Below are positions 41,544 through 46,763 of a DNA stretch of 46,763 nt, in pieces (positions within the stretch are counted from its first letter, which is position 1; every line of letters starts with the position of its first letter). Both the position numbers and the translations under genes were made by a program. This stretch comes from Sulfitobacter sp. (GTDB lineage: Bacteria; Pseudomonadota; Alphaproteobacteria; Rhodobacterales; Rhodobacteraceae), in NCBI GenBank assembly GCA_017854855.1, contig JAFMGZ010000031.1:1-46763 (forward strand), in the 5' to 3' direction. The notes under the pieces were generated by a model that was not told the DNA's origin, ran no database searches, and saw only the letters and a program-made list of their open reading frames with translations.

Positions 41544-42458
41544 ATGAAGCTCACGAAGATATGCGACGGATTGGATTTTCCCGAAGGGCCAATCGCCATG
41601 GCAGATGGCTCTGTCATCCTCGTTGAGATCAGGCGCAAGACCTTGTCGCGGGTGCAGCCCGATGGACAGATAGACGTGATTGCAGAGCTGGGAGGCGGTC
41701 CCAACGGGGCGGCGGTAGGGCCTGATGGCATGATCTATGTCTGCAACAACGGCGGTTTCGTCTGGACCCAGGCCGACGGCATCACGCGGCCCATCGGCAC
41801 GCCCGAGGATTACATCAGCGGTTCAATTCAGCGGGTTGATCCCGACACCGGTGCCTTTGAAACGATCTATGACAGCTGTGACGGTCAGCCCCTGCGCGGC
41901 CCCAATGACATTGTCTTTGATGCGCAGGGGGGCTTTTATTTCACCGATCTGGGCAAATCGACCGCCGAATTCGTGCATCACGGTGCCTTTTATTATGCCA
42001 AGGCAGACGGCAGCCAGATCAGGCGCGTGCACGGCCCCATGATCACGCCCAACGGCATCGGCCTGTCCCCTGACGACAAGACCGTACATGTCGCTGAAAC
42101 ACGCACCGGACGCGTCTGGAGCTATGATCTGGTCGCTCCGGGCGAGATCGGGCCGCTGCCCTTCAACATGCCTGGAAGGCTGCTGGCGACGCTGCCGGAT
42201 TATCAGCTGCTCGACAGTCTCGCGGTTCAGGCGGATGGCCAGATATGCGTGGCAACCTTGATGCGCGGCGGGATCAGCGTGGTGCCGGTGGATGGCGGGC
42301 CGGTGAATTTCATCGAGGTGCCGGGCGACCCCTATATCACCAACATCTGTTTTGGCGGGGCGGATATGATGGACGCCTTCATCACCGCTTCGGGAACGGG
42401 ATGTCTGTATCATGCCCGCTGGCCAAACGCGGGCCACAGGTTGCACTTCAACCTCTAG
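41544..42458 (+). CDS. SMP-30/gluconolactonase/LRE family protein
   Basis: This is a 304-residue six-bladed beta-propeller of the SMP-30/gluconolactonase family. Typical motifs are CDGLDFPEGPIAMADGSVIL (metal-binding Glu), GGGPNGAAVGPDGMIYVCNN, PLRGPNDIVFDAQGGFYFTD, ITPNGIGLSPDDKTVHVAET and the late LLDSLAVQADGQI. Members hydrolyse sugar lactones or other cyclic esters using a divalent metal. The start at 41544 follows GGGGGGAG; an upstream in-frame ATG at 41505 lacks a site. Together with the divergent SDR it would fit a dehydrogenase-lactonase pair, with the SDR forming a lactone and this enzyme opening it (inference). Confidence 0.88.
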   Translation: MKLTKICDGLDFPEGPIAMADGSVILVEIRRKTLSRVQPDGQIDVIAELGGGPNGAAVGPDGMIYVCNNGGFVWTQADGITRPIGTPEDYISGSIQRVDPDTGAFETIYDSCDGQPLRGPNDIVFDAQGGFYFTDLGKSTAEFVHHGAFYYAKADGSQIRRVHGPMITPNGIGLSPDDKTVHVAETRTGRVWSYDLVAPGEIGPLPFNMPGRLLATLPDYQLLDSLAVQADGQICVATLMRGGISVVPVDGGPVNFIEVPGDPYITNICFGGADMMDAFITASGTGCLYHARWPNAGHRLHFNL

Positions 42459-42527
42459 CTTGATCCAGGTCAATTTGTCCTCTGGCAAACCGTGCCACGC
42501 TGATCGGCAATAACGAGGAGGGCTGTT

Positions 42528-42905
42528 ATGGAAGACCTGGTCAAACTTGGGCAGGCCTTTGCCCAAGCGATGCGGGATCGACGCGGTATCGCGCATGTTG
42601 ATGAAATCTATGCCGAAACCGCAGAGTCGGTAGAGGCCGTGGTGCCGCCTGGGCGCGACGTGCGCATCGCCAAGGGCCGCGACGCGATCAAGGCGAAACG
42701 CGAGGATTGGGCGGCGCACCATCATATTCACACACTCAACGCGGATGGTCCCTATGTCCATCCGCCCAACCGGTTTGCACTGCGCTTTGAGGCCGAGGTG
42801 ACGCACAGACAGACGGGGCAAAAGATGACCCTGCGCGAGATTGCAGTCTATTCGGTCGAAGAGGGCAAGATCGTGCGGGAAGAGTTCTTCATGCTGCCCA
42901 AATAG
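42528..42905 (+). CDS. NTF2-like / SnoaL-type small protein
   Basis: This is a 125-residue protein with the cone-shaped NTF2-like pattern. An N-terminal helix (LVKLGQAFAQAMRDRR) is followed by a helix and strands, with HHHIHTLNADGPYVH in the middle and the closing strands GQKMTLREIAVYSVEEGKIV then REEFFMLPK. Family members are enzymes (isomerases, hydrolases) or ligand-binding proteins, and the function here is open. The start follows GAGGAGGG at good spacing. It lies 70 bases after the SMP-30-like gene in the same direction and may belong to the same operon, possibly acting on the same cyclic intermediate. Confidence 0.8.
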   Translation: MEDLVKLGQAFAQAMRDRRGIAHVDEIYAETAESVEAVVPPGRDVRIAKGRDAIKAKREDWAAHHHIHTLNADGPYVHPPNRFALRFEAEVTHRQTGQKMTLREIAVYSVEEGKIVREEFFMLPK

Positions 42906-43091
42906 GCCCCTGCGCGCCCCCATCGGGTTCCATCGTGTCAAAAGCACCCGACAGAACGCAAAACCAAACACCAAGAGCGTTTTAGCAACACCTGCCGCCA
43001 TGGCGCTGTCTGAAAACAAGTATTTCAATGCATAATGTGATGCAGCTGGTGTTCCAAGAACCGTTTGAGACAAGTGGAACTGGCTGAACCA

Positions 43092-44396
43092 ATGAAACCG
43101 CTCTTTTTGATTATCGCCTATCTAGTCGCTGTGGCATCGCCCTTGGTGCTGTCCTGGTGCGTTGGTGGGCCGCCACGGGCCATCCACCAGGAACTTGCCT
43201 CTGGCTTTGGCATCTTGGCCTTTGCCATGATCCTGATGGAGTTTGTGCTGTCCGGCAGGTTCAAAAGCATTTCAAACGGTGTGGGCATGGATGTGACCAT
43301 GCGGTTTCATCAGGTGATGGCGCGCACGGCATTGTTTTTTGCGCTGCTGCATCCCTTTCTCTACCAAGGGACGCCTTCGGGGGGCGCGCGCCCCTGGGAT
43401 CCTACGCGCCAATTGACCCTCACGACTGATTTTGCCGATCTCTGGAGCGGGGTCGCAGGTTTCGTTCTGCTGCCCAGCCTTGTCCTGCTGGCGATCGGGC
43501 GCAGGCAATTGGGCCAAAAATACGAAACATGGCGTTTGATGCATGGGGTGGGCGCGCTCTTGATTGCCTTACTGCTGTTGCATCACACTGTCTATGCGGG
43601 GCGCTATGGGGCGCAGCCCTACATGGCCGGTCTATGGGTGGCGATGACAGGCATCGCGGTGGGATCGCTGCTTTTTGTCTATCTGATCGTTCCGCTGCGC
43701 GACAGGGGACGCCGCTGGCGCGTTGCTTGCGTTAACCGCCTTACGCCTCGGCAATGGGAGGTCACCGTGGCACCTGCAGGTCATTCGGGGCTTGATTTCA
43801 AGGCGGGGCAATTTGTCTGGCTGAATTTGGGCCACAGTCGCTTTTCACTGCAAGAACATCCTTTTTCGATCAGTTCAGCACCCGCAGGCGGGCCTGAAAT
43901 ATCATTTATGATCAAAGAGCTTGGTGATTTTACACAAACAATCGGCCAGATAGAAACAGGAACGGCAGCCTACCTTGATGGCCCCTATGGCAGCCTGTCT
44001 GTCGAAGGGCGCGATGCGCCGGGCGTGGCGCTGATTGCGGGCGGTGTGGGGCTGGCACCGCTGCTGGGGATACTCAGGCAGATGCGCCTGACGGGGGACA
44101 CGCGCAAGGTCAGGCTTGTCTATGGCAACCGGACGGTTGACCAGATCGCCTATGCGACGGAACTGGGGTCAGAGGGCGTGGTATACGCATTGTCTGAGCC
44201 ACCGGAAAACTGGGGCGGAGAGGTGGGTTTCATTGATGCCGCGCTGATTGACCGCGTCTTTTCATCCGATGAAATAAGGGAATGGATCTTTGTGATCTGC
44301 GGACCCGCGATCATGATGGACATCGTCGAAGAGCATCTCATCAGTCGCGGCACGCCCGCGCATCGGATATTGTCGGAGCGTTTTGATTATGACTAG
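43092..44396 (+). CDS. Ferric reductase-like transmembrane flavoprotein oxidoreductase
   Basis: This is a 434-residue protein. The N-terminal half (about 1-205) holds six hydrophobic helices. Histidine pairs on two of them (MRFHQVMARTALFFALLHPF; WRLMHGVGALLIALLLLHHT) suit two b-type haems, as in ferric reductase/NADPH oxidase domains. The C-terminal half is a ferredoxin-NADP-reductase module: FAD segment HPFSISSAP (an HPFS-type motif), nucleotide-binding GGVGLAPLLGIL, and terminal ICGPAIMMDIVEEH. It would move electrons from NAD(P)H across the membrane to an extracytoplasmic acceptor, perhaps ferric iron or the cytochrome c encoded nearby. ATG 43092 is preferred to an in-frame TTG at 43065; neither has a strong ribosome site. 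Confidence 0.85.
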   Translation: MKPLFLIIAYLVAVASPLVLSWCVGGPPRAIHQELASGFGILAFAMILMEFVLSGRFKSISNGVGMDVTMRFHQVMARTALFFALLHPFLYQGTPSGGARPWDPTRQLTLTTDFADLWSGVAGFVLLPSLVLLAIGRRQLGQKYETWRLMHGVGALLIALLLLHHTVYAGRYGAQPYMAGLWVAMTGIAVGSLLFVYLIVPLRDRGRRWRVACVNRLTPRQWEVTVAPAGHSGLDFKAGQFVWLNLGHSRFSLQEHPFSISSAPAGGPEISFMIKELGDFTQTIGQIETGTAAYLDGPYGSLSVEGRDAPGVALIAGGVGLAPLLGILRQMRLTGDTRKVRLVYGNRTVDQIAYATELGSEGVVYALSEPPENWGGEVGFIDAALIDRVFSSDEIREWIFVICGPAIMMDIVEEHLISRGTPAHRILSERFDYD

Positions 44397-44496
44397 CAGA
44401 TTCAGACAGTTAAGTTTGCGCAAACGGACCCATTTCACGATGCGGATGGTCAACATTATCCTTGTTATTGTGCTTGTGGCCTTTGTCCTGCGCTGA
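44389..44496 (+). CDS. Small single-helix membrane protein (35 residues)
   Basis: This ORF of 35 codons starts inside the last codons of the flavoprotein gene and overlaps its stop by 8 bases (ATGACTAG). The product is basic at the start (SRFRQLSLRKRTHF) and ends in one hydrophobic helix (MVNIILVIVLVAFVL) before a final Arg. Such coupled tiny membrane proteins are often accessory subunits of membrane redox complexes. No family is recognised, so coding status is probable but unproven. Confidence 0.5.
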   Translation: MTSRFRQLSLRKRTHFTMRMVNIILVIVLVAFVLR

Positions 44497-44567
44497 CCTT
44501 CGTGAGGCTGGTCCGACCCAACGCAGTGCCCAACACAGTGGATCAACACAGGTGCAGCAAGCGCGCC

Positions 44568-45008
44568 CTATTCGCGTTCCTGGATGGACTGAATATAATT
44601 GGTCAGCTCAAGGATACGGGACCTGACGCGCAGTCGGTTCAATTCGTCCGGACCATATTCGCTCATGGACCGCTCCATGTAACGATCCCCCCAGACAGGC
44701 ATCTGTCGGTCGCCATGGGCTGCAATGTCGTCGCGCCCGTCGATCACCTGAAAGACCCGGTCAAACGGAAATTCCCCGTCATTCACGGCGGCGAGCTGGG
44801 TCAGATCACCGGGGTCAACCCCGCGAAAGACCCGCGTGAGGAAACCGGCACCTTTCCCGTCGCGCCCATGACAGGACGCGCAGGAATTCAAGAATTCGGC
44901 CTGATCCGGTTTGAAACCCTGCCGTGCATCCTGTGCCGTGGCTGTTGAGGCCTGCACTAAAAAGGGCACCACAGCGGCTGCGATAATGTATTTGAATCTC
45001 CACGCCAT
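44568..45008 (-). CDS. Mono-haem class I cytochrome c, periplasmic
   Basis: This is a 146-residue protein with a signal peptide (YIIAAAVVPFLVQASTATAQ, cleavage near residue 26). One haem-binding motif CASCH lies at 43-47 and a likely methionine ligand is Met103 in RQMPVWGDRY. The start at 45008 has GGAGGT 6 bases upstream, so it is preferred over an open frame 14 codons longer. It is a soluble periplasmic electron carrier. Its gene converges on the ferric-reductase-like gene, so a functional link to that flavoprotein is possible but not shown by operon structure. Confidence 0.9.
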   Translation of the reverse strand: MAWRFKYIIAAAVVPFLVQASTATAQDARQGFKPDQAEFLNSCASCHGRDGKGAGFLTRVFRGVDPGDLTQLAAVNDGEFPFDRVFQVIDGRDDIAAHGDRQMPVWGDRYMERSMSEYGPDELNRLRVRSRILELTNYIQSIQERE

Positions 45009-45207
45009 GATTGCGACCTCCAAAGCTGATTTGCTTTGAAAGTGTCCCACAGATGTTTCAGGGGCTGTTTGATAAATATCAGTTTAGCCGCCAGTCGCGC
45101 GTCAGGGCAACAATATCCGCCTGCGGGGCATGACCCGTCCGCTGTCACAGGCGACACCTGTTGGCGGCAATGCTGCGGGGCAGAGCTATCGCAGGCAAGA
45201 AGCCGAA

Positions 45208-46194
45208 TTACTTGTACCGATCAAAGTTCTGCAAGAATGCCAACCTGCGCGAACTGGTGACCTTGAACGCGCTGCCGTCCTTCAGGATTACTTCTAGATA
45301 GCCTTTGTCATCTTCCTTGGTCTGGCTGATCTCAGCAAAAGAGACCCAGACAGATCTGCTGATTTGGATGCCAAGCTGGTGATCCAGATCCTGCACCACT
45401 TCCTTGAGCTTGCCTCGGCTAAGCATGCTTTTGTTCTGCAACTGAAGCTTAAGGTAATGCCCTTCTGACTTGATATAATGTATTTTGCGCACCTCAATAC
45501 GTTCGTTTGCCAATTCAATGACAGCATGAGGGGATGCGTCGGGCGCGCCACTGGGGGCCGGCCGTGGCGTGTCGGTATGCGCGGGTGGCTTGCTGATCTC
45601 GTCCAAAGCGGTCGTTTGCAAGGAAACAGACGCGCTTGGCCAAAAGGCGGGTGCGCTGGCCTGCGCTGGGACCACTGGTTCAGCAGTGGCGGCCTTTTCT
45701 TTTGATACCATCGCGTAATAGGCCGGGGCCACATAGCGGCCATGCAATATATCAAAGCAAATCAGCGCCACCAGGTTTTGTACAATCATCGGCACGTTGT
45801 CAGGAAAGGTGATCCAATACTCAGCGCCCAGAAACTCACCTACATAGCGTCCGATCAGGATATTGATCGGTGCCACCGGCAATACGATGAATGGCGTAAA
45901 GAGATGCGAAACATAGCCTCGTTTCACAAGGGCAAAGTTGATCGAGGTGCTGAAAACCAGCCATCCGATGGTTGACGCGAACATCGCGATCCACAGAAAC
46001 ATCTGGCTTGCGGGTTCCAGTTCGGCCACGTCGTCACGGTGCAAAAGGGTCGCGTAAAGCACCAGACTGATGAACAAGAACCGGATGAAACTGCTGTCGA
46101 GAAGGTATTCCGATGCTGATTCGGCCCCCGTCTCAAAGGTTCCGCCGTCGCAGAACCGGACAGGTATCCGGGAAACAGTGAGATTTTTCTGCAA
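45208..46194 (-). CDS. Membrane-anchored LytTR-domain transcriptional regulator
   Basis: This is a protein of about 328 residues. Four hydrophobic helices fill the N-terminal half (FIRFLFISLVLYATLL; MFLWIAMFASTIGWLVF; LFTPFIVLPVAPINILIG; VPMIVQNLVALICFDIL). A proline/alanine-rich linker follows, then a LytTR DNA-binding domain in the last 105 residues (VRKIHYIKSEGHYLKLQLQN, LGIQISRSVWVSFAEI, VTSSRRLAFLQNF). No ATG occurs before the second helix. The start is taken as TTG at 46194, which has GGAGG with a 5-base spacer; a TTG at 46206 is the other choice. LytTR proteins lacking a receiver domain and anchored in the membrane are common in roseobacters; the signal is unknown. Confidence 0.82.
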   Translation of the reverse strand: MQKNLTVSRIPVRFCDGGTFETGAESASEYLLDSSFIRFLFISLVLYATLLHRDDVAELEPASQMFLWIAMFASTIGWLVFSTSINFALVKRGYVSHLFTPFIVLPVAPINILIGRYVGEFLGAEYWITFPDNVPMIVQNLVALICFDILHGRYVAPAYYAMVSKEKAATAEPVVPAQASAPAFWPSASVSLQTTALDEISKPPAHTDTPRPAPSGAPDASPHAVIELANERIEVRKIHYIKSEGHYLKLQLQNKSMLSRGKLKEVVQDLDHQLGIQISRSVWVSFAEISQTKEDDKGYLEVILKDGSAFKVTSSRRLAFLQNFDRYK

Positions 46195-46206
46195 TTTTTC
46201 CTCCAA

Positions 46207-46672
46207 GACGGGCCTGTCGCCAAAGCTTTTGCGAAACTTTGTTACGCTATGGCCCGAGAAAATTCGTTCATCAGTTCAGCAATGTAATACAATCATTGAC
46301 AGCATTAGTCTTTGTTTCCTGATTTCGTCCAGACATGAATGGCGCGAAATAAGATTTATGACGACGCGCGAAAAATATATGGCGCAGAAATAGATTTATG
46401 CCAAGTGGAAACGGAATTATCCCGTTAAAGTAGCAAAATCCATTGATAGCCGGATTTATCCCGGATTTTTCTGCTGGCAGCGTGCGTTCATGACAAATCT
46501 GGCTGCATCAATCCAAATTTGTGAATAAGGCGGCTCTCGCTTGCATCTGGTGGTTTAAACAAATCATTAATCACTTTGATCGCGCGTTTTGTTCTGCGCA
46601 GTCGTCGGTGAGTTATGAGTAGTTAAACTGGTTCTCCGCTTTTTCGGGGTCCCGCGTTTTAAGGAGAGTACA
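46207..46672. promoter_or_regulatory. AT-rich intergenic region upstream of LytTR gene and right-edge ORF
   Basis: This 466-base region is visibly richer in A+T than the genes around it and has no convincing long gene. It holds a TTGACA at 46296-46301, direct CCGGATTT repeats near 46450-46468, and an imperfect inverted repeat ACAAATCTGG (46493-46502)/CCAAATTTGT (46513-46522) whose centres are 20 bases apart, about two helical turns. These suit promoter and operator elements for the rightward transcript and perhaps for the LytTR gene; exact promoters are not assigned. Confidence 0.4.
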
Positions 46673-46741
46673 ATGTTGAGTTTCCATCCCTGCGAGGTTT
46701 GCACAGGCTGTCTGACGTCAGCGCCTGTGGGACAGATTTGA
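46673..46741 (+). CDS. Tiny cysteine-rich ORF (22 residues), possible leader peptide
   Basis: An ATG with a strong ribosome site AAGGAGAG opens a 22-codon frame, MLSFHPCEVCTGCLTSAPVG ending QI. Three cysteines lie in CEVCTGC. The second half of the ORF overlaps a hairpin: CACAGGC (46702-46708) pairs with GCCTGTG (46723-46729), with an inner CTG/CAG stem. Another ribosome site (GGAGG) follows at the window end, so a gene probably starts just outside. This layout fits a translated leader controlling that gene. Confidence 0.45.
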   Translation: MLSFHPCEVCTGCLTSAPVGQI

Positions 46742-46763
46742 GGTTTTCGTAACGGAGGATTTC

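Noticed and set aside
1-46763. CRISPR arrays, insertion sequences, prophage or integrase genes
   Set aside because: No repeated spacers, transposase, integrase or phage structural genes were seen in any frame; the only direct repeat of note is the 13-bp tandem repeat at 32789.

Overview
The window is chromosomal DNA of an alphaproteobacterium, most probably a marine Rhodobacterales (Roseobacter group). The base composition is GC-rich, genes are packed in short operons with ATGA-type overlaps, and the gene content is typical of that group: TAXI-type TRAP transporter, DUF1185 (AA_synth) protein, XRE-cupin regulator beside GlxBCD/MgsABC-like genes, and a GSIII-type ligase. I see no insertion sequence, phage gene or CRISPR array. 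The left edge cuts a glycosyltransferase gene; the right edge ends just before a gene that probably lies outside.

Region 1 (1-14246) is an exopolysaccharide locus. A leftward operon (flippase, two GT2 and one GT4 glycosyltransferase) diverges from a Wza-like export lipoprotein. Then come a leftward signalling pair (small periplasmic protein plus a hybrid histidine kinase split by an in-frame TAA), galU, and a WecG-WbaP fusion that should both start the lipid-linked repeat unit and add the second sugar. A rightward group follows: LuxR-type response regulator, Wzz-like chain-length protein and a Wzy/WaaL-like membrane protein. A palindrome CTATCC-N4-GGATAG occurs about 73-91 bases before three start codons, with a degenerate copy before the response regulator. 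It looks like the operator of a locus-specific regulon.

Region 2 (14257-20054) is a LysR regulator divergent from a tight five-gene catabolic operon: DUF1185 protein, alpha/beta hydrolase, flavin reductase with an extra C-terminal domain, luciferase-like monooxygenase and aldehyde dehydrogenase. Its substrate is unknown. Region 3 (20312-25467) has an XRE-cupin regulator, three genes that divide glutamate synthase into separate polypeptides (GlxB/C/D or MgsA/B/C type) and a GlnT/GmaS-type ligase. This points to gamma-glutamyl amide or methylamine nitrogen metabolism, but no mgd genes are present.

Region 4 (25796-31200) holds single genes: GST-like protein, PAS-GGDEF-EAL protein, EamA exporter and an acyl-CoA synthetase. 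Region 5 (31549-34850) is a TAXI TRAP transporter (binding protein plus fused permease).

Region 6 (34982-40566) is the most striking. selA, selB and a tRNA-Sec (anticodon TCA) are followed directly by a thioredoxin-domain protein and a selenoprotein gene of the UGSC type. In that gene an in-frame TGA at 40321-40323 is followed by a plausible bacterial SECIS hairpin. The motif U-G-S-C-T-T-C resembles the UxxCxxC centre of glycine-reductase component B. This looks like a compact selenocysteine cassette serving one poorly understood redox enzyme; selD is not in the window.

Region 7 (40626-46763) holds an SDR dehydrogenase, an SMP-30/gluconolactonase-like protein, an NTF2-like protein, a ferric-reductase-like flavoprotein with a 35-codon membrane ORF, a cytochrome c, and a membrane-anchored LytTR regulator. 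It ends with an AT-rich intergenic region carrying a tiny cysteine-rich ORF over a hairpin.
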